64,000 bases of DNA from Flavobacterium dauae (GCF_004151275.2 NZ_CP130821.1:1116001-1180000); one strand, 5' to 3'; positions 1 to 8,793 are shown, counted from the stretch's first letter. The notes: generated by a model not told the origin, from the sequence alone. Made by a program: numbers and translations.

Positions 1-866
1 TCTTTCCCAGAAAAAGCACCGCCACCATGCGCACCTTTACCACCATAGGTATCTACAATAATTTTACGACCCGTTAAACCTGTATCGCCATGTGGTCCAC
101 CAATAATGAAAACACCCGTTGGGTTGATGTGATAAACAATATCGTTGTTAAAATAAGGGGCATATTGCGGAAACTTTTTTAACAAACGAGGGATCAAAAT
201 GCTTACGATATCTTTTTTAATTTGATCCTGCATAGCCTTTTCTGCTTTGTTTTTAGCTTCGGCAGAATTGTTTTCAGGTTTAATAAAATCATCGTGTTGA
301 GTAGATAATACAATGGTTACCACTCGTTTAGGTTTGTTGTCGTCGCCGTATTCTAAAGTAACCTGCGATTTTGCATCGGGACGTAAATACGTGATTTCGT
401 TATTTTCTCTACGTAAATCGGCTAAAATTTGTAATAATTTATGTGAAAGATCTAAAGCAAGAGGCATAAAATCTTCGGTTTCGTTTGTTGCATAACCAAA
501 CATAATACCTTGATCGCCGGCACCTTGTTCTTCTTTATTAGCCTTGTCAACACCTTGGTTTATATCGGCAGATTGTTCGTGAATAGCAGATAAAATGCCG
601 CATGAATTGGCATCAAACATATATTCGCTTTTAGTGTAACCAATTTTCTTAATAACATCACGTGCTATTTGTTGTACATCTAAATAAATGTTTGAATTTA
701 CTTCACCAGCCAAAATTACCTGACCGGTAGTAACCAATGTTTCGCAAGCCACTTTTGAATTTTCATCAAAAGCTAAGAAATTATCAATTAGTGCATCTGA
801 AATTTGATCTGCAATTTTATCTGGATGCCCTTCGCTAACAGATTCAGAAGTGAAAAAATATGCCAT
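1..866 (-). CDS. metK: S-adenosylmethionine synthetase, 3' end cut by window edge
   Basis: Makes S-adenosylmethionine from ATP and methionine in the cytosol. About 288 N-terminal residues of a protein that is usually near 415 are present; the gene continues past the left edge. From the ATG at 866 the product reads [17 protein letters not shown], with the ATP-site GHPDK near residue 13, [12 protein letters not shown] near 115, [13 protein letters not shown] near 256 and [11 protein letters not shown] at the edge. All of these are MetK signatures. The start is set by the conserved N-terminus. The leader holds a SAM-II-like aptamer, which implies feedback control by the product. Identification is essentially certain. 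Confidence 0.97.
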   Translation of the reverse strand, partial: MAYFFTSESVSEGHPDKIADQISDALIDNFLAFDENSKVACETLVTTGQVILAGEVNSNIYLDVQQIARDVIKKIGYTKSEYMFDANSCGILSAIHEQSADINQGVDKANKEEQGAGDQGIMFGYATNETEDFMPLALDLSHKLLQILADLRRENNEITYLRPDAKSQVTLEYGDDNKPKRVVTIVLSTQHDDFIKPENNSAEAKNKAEKAMQDQIKKDIVSILIPRLLKKFPQYAPYFNNDIVYHINPTGVFIIGGPHGDTGLTGRKIIVDTYGGKGAHGGGAFSGK

Positions 867-924
867 AATTAGTTTGAATTTTTGTTAATGAGGTAAACTA
901 ATATGCACGCCTTACTAAAGTAGT

Positions 925-980
925 TTTCTGCTTTAGCATTTTTTTAAGAGGTTGCAATCAGTCAAATTTTTCCTCGGAAA
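925..980 (-). promoter_or_regulatory. SAM-II riboswitch aptamer in the metK leader
   Basis: Read on the minus strand, the metK leader contains GAGG at 975-972, then AATTTGACTGATTGCAA, CCTC at 951-948, and an A-rich linker to ATGCTAAAGCAG at about 940-929. This follows the SAM-II pattern: short P1 (here GAGG/CCTC), an internal loop with AUUU and UUGCA, an A-rich linker and a terminal GCUAAA segment that enters a pseudoknot. CTG in the loop can pair with CAG at the 3' end. The CTAAAG segment (936-931) can instead pair with CTTTAG further downstream (920-915), a plausible switch between folds. The call rests on remembered consensus, not on a covariance search. Confidence 0.78.
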
Positions 981-988
981 TTATTATG

Positions 989-996
989 CAAACATA
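989..996 (-). promoter_or_regulatory. -7 box of the metK promoter
   Basis: TATGTTTG on the minus strand matches TAnnTTTG. It lies just upstream of the SAM-II aptamer, so transcription would start a few bases before the riboswitch. No clear TTG element is seen at the usual distance. Confidence 0.55.
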
Positions 997-1153
997 CAAC
1001 AAAATTTTTTAATTAATCCATAATAATATTGTTTCGTGTATGTAAATAAAAAGTAACTGACTGATTTTTTTTACATAGATTTAAAATTAAATATGTTAAT
1101 AATTAATTATTTAAATAAATTGTTGTATATTTATAAGAAAATTGAACGGCTTT

Positions 1154-1669
1154 ATGAAAACAAATTATTTTTTATTATTACTATTAGGTCTTTTATTTGT
1201 TGGATGCAATAAAACTACCAAAACGGAAAAGGATACAAAAACATTAGCTACTAAAAAAGAAGGTTTAAAAGACGAAAGTGCTTTTAGCAATCAACAGATT
1301 TCTAATTTAGAATTTCAGATAGGTGCTTTTAAAATAGGTAGCGAAAAAGTTTCTAATGCAGAACTTAAAAAGTACTTGTTAGAAAATTTACCTAAATTGG
1401 AAGCTATGTTGAAAGAATACAAAAGTGCAGTGAATTTAACCACAAGTGAAAGCACTTCAGATCAAAATCAGAGAGAACTTTATAAGCTTGCAATAGCAGA
1501 TACCAAAGGTTTTGATAATGTATTTATTTTATACTACAAAGATTTTTTGAAGAAGACCATTCATGAAAATTCGGCACAAACATTAGATAACGAGATATAT
1601 GATTCTTTAAAAAATCGTTATGGAAATATTTTATATGAGCAAAAATTGTATTTTGATGTGTTAAAATGA
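1154..1669 (+). CDS. Small SPII lipoprotein of unknown function
   Basis: 171 residues. The start MKTNYFLLLLLGLLFVGCNK gives a classic lipoprotein signal with the lipobox Cys at residue 18; an in-frame TTG 12 bases upstream only adds a non-signal tail and was not used. The mature part is Lys/Glu-rich and mostly helical in character, with a possible coiled-coil stretch around residues 70-95. No family was recognised. It stands alone between the metK leader and a strong terminator, so it is probably monocistronic. Likely anchored in the outer membrane or facing the periplasm. Confidence 0.8.
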   Translation: MKTNYFLLLLLGLLFVGCNKTTKTEKDTKTLATKKEGLKDESAFSNQQISNLEFQIGAFKIGSEKVSNAELKKYLLENLPKLEAMLKEYKSAVNLTTSESTSDQNQRELYKLAIADTKGFDNVFILYYKDFLKKTIHENSAQTLDNEIYDSLKNRYGNILYEQKLYFDVLK

Positions 1670-1687
1670 ATTTAAGTTAAAAGGGTA

Positions 1688-1717
1688 AAAGCTGTTTCAA
1701 AAGAAACAGCTTTTTTT
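1688..1717 (+). terminator. Rho-independent terminator after the lipoprotein gene
   Basis: AGCTGTTTC, loop AAAA, GAAACAGCT, then seven T. A perfect 9-bp stem placed about 20 bases after the stop codon. Confidence 0.9.
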
Positions 1718-1789
1718 GGCACTTTTTTAGTATGAAAACATATTGATGAGCGTGTTTTTTTTTAAATATCTAACAATACTTCGCAATTT

Positions 1790-1797
1790 TACGTTTG
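1790..1797 (+). promoter_or_regulatory. Candidate -7 box for the thioesterase gene pair
   Basis: TACGTTTG fits TAnnTTTG and is the only good match in the 1718-1904 gap. It would give a leader of about 100 bases before the ATG at 1905. Otherwise the gap is AT-rich and shows no other structure. Confidence 0.4.
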
Positions 1798-1904
1798 TAA
1801 GATTTATTTCTATTCTTAATTACCTAAAAACAAACTGATAATTGTTGTTTTTCATAGGAAGATTAATTTGTAATATGTACTTTTAGTAAAAAATAAATAG
1901 AAAG

Positions 1905-2309
1905 ATGAAATTCCATACACGAAAATGGGTTAAACCAGAAGATTTAAACCCAAATAAAACATTGTTTGGCGGAAAATTATTAGCTTGGATTGATGAAGAA
2001 GCTGCTTTATACAGCATAATTCAGTTAGAAAACGCACATGTTGTTACAAAATTTATGTCCGAAATTAATTTTATGGCATCGGCAAAAGAAGGTGATATTA
2101 TAGAAATTGGTTTAGATGTCGTTAAATTTGGTACAACATCTATTGTACTAAAATGCGAAGTGCGTAATAAAATGACACATGAAACAATTATTACCGTAGA
2201 TAAAATTACGATGGTTAATTTAGATAACAACGGAAACCCAAAACCACACGGCAAAACGCAAATAGAATTTGTTAGTGAACGGTTATCAAAAAAAGAAACC
2301 GGTGTATGA
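1905..2309 (+). CDS. Acyl-CoA thioesterase, hotdog fold (YciA/BFIT type)
   Basis: 134 residues, the usual length of a single-hotdog thioesterase that hydrolyses acyl-CoA to free acid and CoA in the cytosol. The N-terminus has the NPNKTLFGGKLLAWIDEEAA block, which contains the conserved N..GT.FGG.L..WID motif of this family, with the probable catalytic Asp in WIDE (residue about 31). The rest has the expected helix and strands ending in ITMVNLDNNGNP. It is preceded by AGAAAG before the ATG and its stop overlaps the start of the next gene (ATGA), so the two are translationally coupled. The physiological acyl-CoA is unknown. Confidence 0.9.
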   Translation: MKFHTRKWVKPEDLNPNKTLFGGKLLAWIDEEAALYSIIQLENAHVVTKFMSEINFMASAKEGDIIEIGLDVVKFGTTSIVLKCEVRNKMTHETIITVDKITMVNLDNNGNPKPHGKTQIEFVSERLSKKETGV

Positions 2310-3142
2310 GTGTTTTAATTACAAAACAATCAGGCGAAACAGCTCCGTTTTCCAAAGAAAGTTTACGTAGATCTTTATTGAATTCTGGTGCAGATATAAT
2401 AGATGCTGACAAAATTTGCGAAAAAATTGAAAAAGAAATTTATAATGGCATTAGTACCAAAGTACTTTACGAGAAGGCATTTAAACTTTTAAAAGAAATC
2501 AGGTCGTCTATTGCGGCGAGATACAGTTTAAAAAGAGCTTTACAAGATTTGGGACCTGAAGGATTTTATTTTGAAAAATGGATTGCAAAAGTTTTTGAGG
2601 TTCAGGGATATGATACAACAACCAGTCAAATATTAACAGGAAAATCATCAGTAAATCACGAAATAGATGTGATAATTTCTAATCGGGATACAGATATTGT
2701 ATGCGAATGTAAATTTAGAAACGATATTGATGCAAAAATTAGTGTAACTACACCAATGTATTTTTTATCAAGATTTAATGATTTAAAAGATAGGGAATTC
2801 ACGTTTTTTAACAGAGTATTTAAACCTACGCAAGGCTATTTAATAACAAATGCTTTTTTTACAAGTGACAGTATTGCTTTTGCAAACTGTTACCATATAA
2901 ACCTTATTAGTTGGAATTATCCCGAAGAATATAGTATTAAACGATTAACCGATCGGCAAGGGCTGTATCCCATAACGTGTTTAACTACTTTAACAAAAGA
3001 AGAAGAAAAAACACTGCTGTCTAAAAATTGTATTTTGGTAAGAGAACTGGTTAAAAACCCGATATTGTTAGATCATTTTAAATTTACCGATGAAAGAAAA
3101 AATATAATTTTAAACGAAGCAAAAGAATTACTCGAAGAATGA
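2306..3142 (+). CDS. ATP-cone domain fused to a PD-(D/E)XK nuclease-like domain
   Basis: 278 residues. Residues 3 to about 85 look like an ATP-cone, the nucleotide-sensing module of NrdR and ribonucleotide reductase, starting VLITKQSGETAPFSKESLRR. Residues 90-200 look like a Mrr/RecB-type restriction endonuclease core: Asp121 in NHEIDVII and Glu134-x-Lys136 in CECKFR give the D...ExK metal-binding set. The C-terminal 70 residues are unassigned. It overlaps the thioesterase gene by four bases. Proteins of this architecture are known in Bacteroidota but their substrate is not; nucleotide-gated DNA cleavage is inference only. Confidence 0.8.
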   Translation: MSVLITKQSGETAPFSKESLRRSLLNSGADIIDADKICEKIEKEIYNGISTKVLYEKAFKLLKEIRSSIAARYSLKRALQDLGPEGFYFEKWIAKVFEVQGYDTTTSQILTGKSSVNHEIDVIISNRDTDIVCECKFRNDIDAKISVTTPMYFLSRFNDLKDREFTFFNRVFKPTQGYLITNAFFTSDSIAFANCYHINLISWNYPEEYSIKRLTDRQGLYPITCLTTLTKEEEKTLLSKNCILVRELVKNPILLDHFKFTDERKNIILNEAKELLEE

Positions 3143-3143
3143 A

Positions 3144-3178
3144 AAAAATCCCTTTTTGAATTTTAAAAGGGATTTAAT
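3144..3178. terminator. Bidirectional terminator between the nuclease-like gene and dapD
   Basis: AAATCCCTTTT paired with AAAAGGGATTT around a short loop, A-rich before and T-rich after, so it can act for both converging genes. Confidence 0.8.
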
Positions 3179-3187
3179 ATTTATAGA

Positions 3188-4003
3188 TTAAACAGCTACG
3201 TTATGTTCACGTAAAGCATCGTTTAAAGATGTTTTTTTATCGGTACTTTCTTTGCGCTTTCCAATAATCAATGCACAAGGAACTTGGTATTCACCCGCAG
3301 GAAATTTTTTGGTGTAAGATCCCGGAATAACTACTGAACGTTCTGGAACATATCCTTTAATTTCGATAGGAGTTTCGCCGGTTACATCGATAATTTTGGT
3401 AGATGCTGTTAACACTACATTTGCTCCCAATACAGCTTCTTTTCCTACGCGAACACCTTCAACCACAATAGATCGTGAGCCTAGAAAAGCATTGTCTTCA
3501 ATAATCACCGGTGCAGCTTGTAAAGGTTCTAACACACCGCCAATACCTACACCTCCGGATAAGTGAACGTTTTTGCCAATTTGTGCACAAGAACCCACGG
3601 TTGCCCAAGTATCAACCATTGTACCTTCGTCAACATAAGCACCAATGTTTACATACGAAGGCATTAAAATTACCCCTGGTGAAATATAGGCTCCGTGACG
3701 TGCCACAGCATTAGGTACCACACGGATACCTTTTTCGGCATAATTACGTTTTAAAGGCATTTTATCGTGGTATTCAAAAATACCGGCTTCTAACGTTTCC
3801 ATTTTTTGAATAGGGAAGTAAAGTACCACCGCTTTTTTTACCCATTCGTTAATCTGCCAGCCGTTATCAGCAGGTTCTGCGGTTCTCAGTTCTCCGTTGT
3901 CAATTAAATCAATTACTTTTCTAATAGCAATTTGAGTTTCTTCTTGTTGTAACAATGCTCTGTTTTCCCAAGCCTGCTCTATGATGTTTTTTAATTCTTG
4001 CAT
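3188..4003 (-). CDS. dapD: 2,3,4,5-tetrahydrodipicolinate N-succinyltransferase
   Basis: Transfers succinyl from succinyl-CoA to tetrahydrodipicolinate in the succinylase branch of lysine and diaminopimelate synthesis. The 271-residue length fits DapD (274 in E. coli). A helical N-domain (1 to about 100) is followed by a left-handed beta-helix with hexapeptide repeats such as VNIGAYVDEGTMVDTWATVG, in which the MVDTWATVGSCAQIG block is the family signature, and GSRSIVVEGVRVG. It has its own promoter (4018-4048) and is not in an operon with other dap genes. Confidence 0.97.
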   Translation of the reverse strand: MQELKNIIEQAWENRALLQQEETQIAIRKVIDLIDNGELRTAEPADNGWQINEWVKKAVVLYFPIQKMETLEAGIFEYHDKMPLKRNYAEKGIRVVPNAVARHGAYISPGVILMPSYVNIGAYVDEGTMVDTWATVGSCAQIGKNVHLSGGVGIGGVLEPLQAAPVIIEDNAFLGSRSIVVEGVRVGKEAVLGANVVLTASTKIIDVTGETPIEIKGYVPERSVVIPGSYTKKFPAGEYQVPCALIIGKRKESTDKKTSLNDALREHNVAV

Positions 4004-4017
4004 GTTAATTTTTTTTG

Positions 4018-4048
4018 CAAATATAGGGTTACCTACTATATCTTACAA
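4018..4048 (-). promoter_or_regulatory. dapD promoter, complete Bacteroidota type
   Basis: On the minus strand TTG (4048-4046), exactly 20 bases, then TATATTTG (4025-4018). Both elements and the spacing fit the sigma-ABfr consensus. The leader before the ATG at 4003 would be only about 10 bases. Confidence 0.75.
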
Positions 4049-4084
4049 TCATTTAGAAAATAATAGTGTGTTATTGTTTTTTTT

Positions 4085-4114
4085 GAAAAAAATCCGACTA
4101 ACTTGTCGGATTTT
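4085..4114 (-). terminator. Terminator overlapping the phoH stop codon
   Basis: Minus-strand AAATCCGAC, short loop, GTCGGATTT followed by more T. The TAG stop at 4100-4098 lies within the hairpin. Confidence 0.85.
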
Positions 4115-5099
4115 CATTTTGTTTATTTTGATAATATGTTTGTTGTGATGCAAATTCGTTAGCAGTTTCTACTTTTTTGTAGGCTTCTACAATTTTCTTC
4201 ACTAAACGGTGGCGAACAATATCTTTATCGTCTAAAAAGATAAAAGCAATGCCTTCTACGCCTTCTAAAATACGTAAGGCTTCCCGTAAGCCCGATGTTA
4301 CTTTTCGTGGTAAATCAACCTGACCGGGATCGCCCGTAATAATAAACTTGGCGTTTTTTCCCATACGTGTTAAAAACATTTTCATTTGCGAATGGGTGGT
4401 GTTCTGGGCTTCATCTAAAATAACAAACGCGTTGTCTAATGTGCGTCCGCGCATAAATGCTAACGGAGCAATTTGTATGATTCCCTTTAACAGATAATCT
4501 TCCAAAGTAGTAGGAGGAAGCATATCGCGTAACGCATCATATAAAGGTTGCATATATGGGTCGAGTTTTTCTTTCATATCGCCCGGTAAAAAACCTAAAT
4601 TTTCTCCGGCTTCAACGGCAGGTCTAGTTAAAATAATACGTTTTACCTGTTTTTCTTTCAACGCTTTTACGGCTAATGCCACACCTGTATATGTTTTTCC
4701 GGTTCCGGCAGGACCAATGGCAAAAACCATATCGTTTTTAAAAACCAAATCGACTAACTTTTGCTGGTTTGGCGTAGTGGCTTTAATTAATTTACCGCCC
4801 AAGCCGTGTACCAAAATCTCATCGGAACGATCCATTCTCTGAGGTAAATCGTCTATTATCAATCGCTCAATAATGTTTTCGTTTAGCTGGTTGTATTTTT
4901 CATAGTATTTTAAAATTCGTTCAAACCGCGATTCAAACTGATCCAGTATTTCGGCTTCGCCATAAATTTTTACCGTTGTTCCGCGTGCTACAATTTTTAG
5001 TTTTGGATACAGTTTTTTAATGATTTCCAGATGTATATCTTGTGGACCCCAAAAATCTTTCGGTGTAATATGTTCCAGTTCTATGATTCTTTCGTTCAA
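4098..5099 (-). CDS. phoH: PhoH family ATPase (YbeZ-like)
   Basis: 333 residues. A P-loop ATPase linked in other bacteria to RNA metabolism and ribosome maturation, often with the RNase YbeY (not seen here). After an N-terminal KH-like region (about 25-75) comes Walker A GPAGTGKT at 129-136, then LTRPAVEAGENLGFLPGD, and Walker B VILDEAQNTT with Asp229-Glu230, followed by FIITGDPGQVDLP. These blocks are diagnostic. The start at 5099 follows a promoter box at 5149-5142. Length is normal for the family. Confidence 0.93.
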   Translation of the reverse strand: MNERIIELEHITPKDFWGPQDIHLEIIKKLYPKLKIVARGTTVKIYGEAEILDQFESRFERILKYYEKYNQLNENIIERLIIDDLPQRMDRSDEILVHGLGGKLIKATTPNQQKLVDLVFKNDMVFAIGPAGTGKTYTGVALAVKALKEKQVKRIILTRPAVEAGENLGFLPGDMKEKLDPYMQPLYDALRDMLPPTTLEDYLLKGIIQIAPLAFMRGRTLDNAFVILDEAQNTTHSQMKMFLTRMGKNAKFIITGDPGQVDLPRKVTSGLREALRILEGVEGIAFIFLDDKDIVRHRLVKKIVEAYKKVETANEFASQQTYYQNKQNENPTS

Positions 5100-5126
5100 A
5101 AGCTATTAGATTTAATTAAAAAAAAT

Positions 5127-5149
5127 TAGTTTTGTATATCTCAAATCTA
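5127..5149. promoter_or_regulatory. Divergent promoter boxes for phoH and the SAM hydrolase gene
   Basis: TAGTTTTG at 5127-5134 on the plus strand and TAGATTTG (plus-strand CAAATCTA, 5142-5149) on the minus strand both match TAnnTTTG and lie seven bases apart in the 86-bp spacer. The two start regions face each other over the same DNA, so the promoters may interfere. Confidence 0.5.
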
Positions 5150-5185
5150 ATAAAAAATATTAAAAAACACTAACAAAAATTATTA

Positions 5186-6010
5186 ATGTCAGTTATCACA
5201 TTAACAACAGATTACGGTATAAAAGATCATTTTGTGGCATCGGTTAAAGGTAAAATTTTATCCGGATTGCCTTCTGTTCAGATAGTTGATATTTCGCATT
5301 GCATAGATTTTTACAATATTGCCAATGCCAGTTATGTGTTGTTTGGTGCGTATAGGAATTTCTCTGAAGGCAGCGTGCATATGGTTTTGGTTGAAGCTGA
5401 AATGTATGATCAACCCTCTTTTTTATTGACTAAATTCAACGGACATTATTTTTTAACAGCAAATAACGGAACCATTACTTTATTGGCATCGCCAGAAGAT
5501 CAAACGGAGATTATTCAGTTAGATATTCCCGATTTTTGTACCGATACCATTTCGTTATTTACCTATGTGGCAAAGCAGATTGTTACTGAAAATAAATTTT
5601 ACGAGTTGGGCACTAAGATAAATTATAACAATTGTGAACTTTTGGTAGAATTACGTGCAAAGGTTGCCGACGATGAAAATTCTATTAAAGGTGCGGTTAT
5701 TTACACAGATCATTATGGCAATGCAGTTACCAATATTTCGAAAGATTTGTTTGAACGTGTTAGAAAAAATCGCAAATTTGAAATCAAGGCAAAAAGATAC
5801 CGCATAAACAGAATCAATCAATTTTATGCCGATTTTAATACAGAAGCTAAAGACTTACGTGAGTATGAAGGCGATATGTTGTTTATTTTTAACGATTTAG
5901 GTTTTTTGCAAATGTCTATTTATAAATCTGATTATGAGAACGTTGGAAATGCAAAAAGTTTATTTGGTGTAACGTATCGCGACACCGTTATTATAGAATT
6001 TACCGAATAA
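5186..6010 (+). CDS. SAM hydroxide adenosyltransferase family (DUF62)
   Basis: 274 residues, the length of the chlorinase/fluorinase superfamily. Most bacterial members hydrolyse S-adenosylmethionine to adenosine and methionine with water or hydroxide in place of halide. The start SVITLTTDYGIKDHFVASVKG carries the conserved TDYG..D SAM-binding motif, and TANNGTITLL around residue 92 and YTDHYGNAVTNI around 171 are further family blocks. It is followed 11 bases later by a small monooxygenase-like gene, so the two are probably co-transcribed. The physiological purpose of SAM hydrolysis is not known. Confidence 0.9.
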   Translation: MSVITLTTDYGIKDHFVASVKGKILSGLPSVQIVDISHCIDFYNIANASYVLFGAYRNFSEGSVHMVLVEAEMYDQPSFLLTKFNGHYFLTANNGTITLLASPEDQTEIIQLDIPDFCTDTISLFTYVAKQIVTENKFYELGTKINYNNCELLVELRAKVADDENSIKGAVIYTDHYGNAVTNISKDLFERVRKNRKFEIKAKRYRINRINQFYADFNTEAKDLREYEGDMLFIFNDLGFLQMSIYKSDYENVGNAKSLFGVTYRDTVIIEFTE

Positions 6011-6021
6011 ATACATTAAGT

Positions 6022-6318
6022 ATGTTTGTAAGAATAGTAAAAATGAGTTTTCATCAGGATAAAATTCCTGTTTTTTTAGAACATTTTCACACTGTAAAAG
6101 AACAAATACGAAACTATCCGGGTAATAACTTTTTAGAAGTGTATCAGGATAAATCAAATCCCGGAATTATTTTTACGTATTCTGTCTGGAATGATGAAAC
6201 GGATTTGGAAAACTACCGCCATTCCAATCTTTTTAAAGAAGTATGGGCATTTACCAAAACACTATTTAACGACAAACCCGAAGCGTGGAGTGTTGACAAA
6301 CTGGTTACTTTAGGGTAA
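6022..6318 (+). CDS. Antibiotic biosynthesis monooxygenase-like (ABM) protein
   Basis: 98 residues with the ferredoxin-like ABM pattern: MFVRIVKMSFHQDKIPVFLEHF at the N-terminus, then GNNFLEVYQDKSNPGIIFTYSVWNDETDLENYRHS. The central SVW..E.DLENYR block is characteristic. Such proteins include quinol monooxygenases and heme-degrading enzymes, but many are of unknown role. No heme-binding set can be assigned here. Placed directly after the DUF62 gene and before gldF, it is likely the second cistron of a short operon. Confidence 0.82.
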   Translation: MFVRIVKMSFHQDKIPVFLEHFHTVKEQIRNYPGNNFLEVYQDKSNPGIIFTYSVWNDETDLENYRHSNLFKEVWAFTKTLFNDKPEAWSVDKLVTLG

Positions 6319-6347
6319 TATTAATCACAAAAGTTAAAAAAAACTAA

Positions 6348-7073
6348 ATGAAAGCAATATTATTACGCGAAATAAAATCGTTTTTTGGATCGCTTACCGG
6401 TTATCTGGTTATTGCCGTTTTTTTAATATTAAACGGTATTTTTCTTTGGATTGTAGATGGACAATACAATATTTTACAAAGCGGTTATAACGATTTAACG
6501 CCGTTTTTTCAGTTGGCACCATTGGTTTTATTGTTGCTGATACCTGCCGTTACAATGAAAAGTATTTCAGACGAACGCAAACAAGGTACCATTGAATTAT
6601 TGGTAACCAAACCATTAAGCTTAAACCAAATTGTAACCGGAAAATTTTTAGGAGCATTTTTATTGGTTGTACTGGCAATTTTACCAACGGTTTTATACGT
6701 TGTTATTTTAAATCCGTACGGAATGCCGGCAGGAAATATGGATTTAGGTAGCACTACAGGTTCGTATTTAGGCTTACTATTTTTAATTGCAACTTATACA
6801 AGCGTAGGAATTTTTTGCTCATCGTTGTCAGATAATCAGATTGTGGCGTTTATTTTAGCGGTAATTATCTGTTTTGTTTTGTATATGGGGTTTGATCAAC
6901 TGGCAGAATTGTTCAAAACATCGGCAACCATCATTGAAAAAATCGGAATGAGTTATCATTTTAAAAGTATGAGTCGTGGAGTGATTGATACCCGCGATTT
7001 GATTTATTTTGTATCGGTAACATTATTCTTTTTAACAGCCACCGTATTTAACCTTAAAAACGTACGCAAATAA
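6348..7073 (+). CDS. gldF: Gliding motility ABC transporter permease GldF
   Basis: 241 residues with about six membrane segments, starting MKAILLREIKSFFGSLTGYL and containing the ABC-2 permease block MKSISDERKQGTIELLVTKP near residue 67. GldF works with GldG and the ATPase GldA (not in this window) in an ABC transporter needed for gliding in several Flavobacterium species. The last base of its TAA is the first of the gldG ATG, so the two are coupled. The gene sits in the usual gldFG-dnaN order of flavobacteria. Confidence 0.95.
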   Translation: MKAILLREIKSFFGSLTGYLVIAVFLILNGIFLWIVDGQYNILQSGYNDLTPFFQLAPLVLLLLIPAVTMKSISDERKQGTIELLVTKPLSLNQIVTGKFLGAFLLVVLAILPTVLYVVILNPYGMPAGNMDLGSTTGSYLGLLFLIATYTSVGIFCSSLSDNQIVAFILAVIICFVLYMGFDQLAELFKTSATIIEKIGMSYHFKSMSRGVIDTRDLIYFVSVTLFFLTATVFNLKNVRK

Positions 7074-8755
7074 TGAAAAAGCAGAAGAATATAAAATCGT
7101 TTTTAGGTATTGCCATAGGTTTAATTGTGCTTAATATCGTTGGAAATTACTTTTTTCACCGGTTCGATTTAACTTCAGATAAGCGTTATACCTTATCAGA
7201 AACTACCAAAGCTATAGTCGGTAAGGTTGATGAACCTGTATTTATTGAAGTTTATTTAGAGGGAAATTTTCCTGCCGAAATAAGAAAACTCCAAACAGAA
7301 AGTAAACAGTTATTAGAAGAATTTAATGCTTATAACAGCAACATTAACTTTATCTTTATAGATCCGTTGGCAGATGAAAATGTGGCAGTGCAAATGGCTG
7401 AACAGCTTTTTGCCAATGGAATGAAACCCATAAATATTTCGGTAAACGATAAAGGCAAGCAATCGCAAGAAATGGTTTTTCCGTGGGCAGTTGCCACGCA
7501 AGGCGATAAAAATGCTAAAATTCAGTTGTTAAAAAACGCTATGGCAGCCTCTACCGAAGACAAAATTACATCGTCTGTACAGCATTTAGAATATGCCATT
7601 ACCGAAGCAATAGTTAAAGTAACGACAGAAAAATCTAAAAAAATAGCTGTTATTAAAGGTATTGGCGAACTAAATGATGTGTATATTGCCGACTTTCTTC
7701 GCACCTTAAAAGACAGATATTTTATTGCACAATTTACGTTAGACAGCGTTGCTGTAAATCCGCAAAAAACCTTAAAAGAATTACAGGGATATGATTTAGC
7801 AATCATTGCAAAACCAACCAAACCGTTTAACGAAAAGCAAATTCAGGTTTTAGATCAGTTTGTAATGAATGGCGGAAAATCACTCTGGATGTTAGACCAG
7901 GTTCAGGCAGATATGGACAGTTTATACAACCCCGCAGGCGAAATGTTGGTTTACGGCAAAGATCAAACCTTAGGCGAAATGTTGTTTAAGTACGGCATCC
8001 GTGTTAATTTTGATTTGGTAAAAGACGAAATAGGTTCGCCCATAAAATTGGCAGTTGGTCAGCAGGGCAGTGAAACGGTTTACGAAACATTCAACTGGAA
8101 ATTTGCTCCGTATGTCATCAGTGAATCAAATCATCCTATTGTAAAAAATATCGATGCCGTTAAATTTGATTTTGCCAACAGTATCGATACGTTAAAAAAT
8201 AACATTAAAAAAACGGTATTGTTAGCTTCATCGCCTTATGCAACAAAAGTTGGTACGCCAAGTATTGTAAGTTTGTCGGCAACTATTCAAGAAAAAACCG
8301 ATCCCAACCAGTTAAAACCCAAACAAACCATTCCGTTGGCAGTTTTGTTAGAAGGAAATTTTACATCGGTTTATAAAAACAGAGTGGTTCCGTTTAAAAC
8401 AGATCATTATCTAACAGAAGGAAAATCTACAAAAATGATTGTGATTTCGGACGGGGATGTGGTTAAAAATCAGTTAGATCAGGAATATCAGCCTATGGAA
8501 TTAGGTTATGATAAATGGACAAATACATTGTATGGCAACAAAGAGTTTTTAATTAACGCTGTAAATTATTTGTTAGATGATAACGGATTGATCAATTTGC
8601 GAACCAAAGAAGTTAAATTACCATTGTTAGATAAAGAAAAAGTGTATGCAAATTACAACTATATCCGTTCGGTAATTGTTGCGTTACCTTTATTGGTTTT
8701 GATATTCTTTGGAATTGTTTTTATCTACTTACGCAAAAAGAAATACACAAAATAG
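7073..8755 (+). CDS. gldG: Gliding motility-associated ABC transporter substrate-binding protein GldG
   Basis: 560 residues. One membrane segment near residues 10-28 (FLGIAIGLIVLNIVGNYFF), a long periplasmic domain beginning FDLTSDKRYTLSETTKAIV, typical of GldG and related ABC-type uncharacterised transport proteins, and a second membrane segment near the C-terminus (SVIVALPLLVLIFFGIVFIYL) with a short positively charged tail. It overlaps gldF by one base. Known family role: partner of GldF and GldA in gliding and possibly in secretion. Length is as in Flavobacterium homologues. Confidence 0.95.
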   Translation: MKKQKNIKSFLGIAIGLIVLNIVGNYFFHRFDLTSDKRYTLSETTKAIVGKVDEPVFIEVYLEGNFPAEIRKLQTESKQLLEEFNAYNSNINFIFIDPLADENVAVQMAEQLFANGMKPINISVNDKGKQSQEMVFPWAVATQGDKNAKIQLLKNAMAASTEDKITSSVQHLEYAITEAIVKVTTEKSKKIAVIKGIGELNDVYIADFLRTLKDRYFIAQFTLDSVAVNPQKTLKELQGYDLAIIAKPTKPFNEKQIQVLDQFVMNGGKSLWMLDQVQADMDSLYNPAGEMLVYGKDQTLGEMLFKYGIRVNFDLVKDEIGSPIKLAVGQQGSETVYETFNWKFAPYVISESNHPIVKNIDAVKFDFANSIDTLKNNIKKTVLLASSPYATKVGTPSIVSLSATIQEKTDPNQLKPKQTIPLAVLLEGNFTSVYKNRVVPFKTDHYLTEGKSTKMIVISDGDVVKNQLDQEYQPMELGYDKWTNTLYGNKEFLINAVNYLLDDNGLINLRTKEVKLPLLDKEKVYANYNYIRSVIVALPLLVLIFFGIVFIYLRKKKYTK

Positions 8756-8793
8756 TGTTGAAAAATAAAGTTTTATATTCGCATTAAAAGAAA

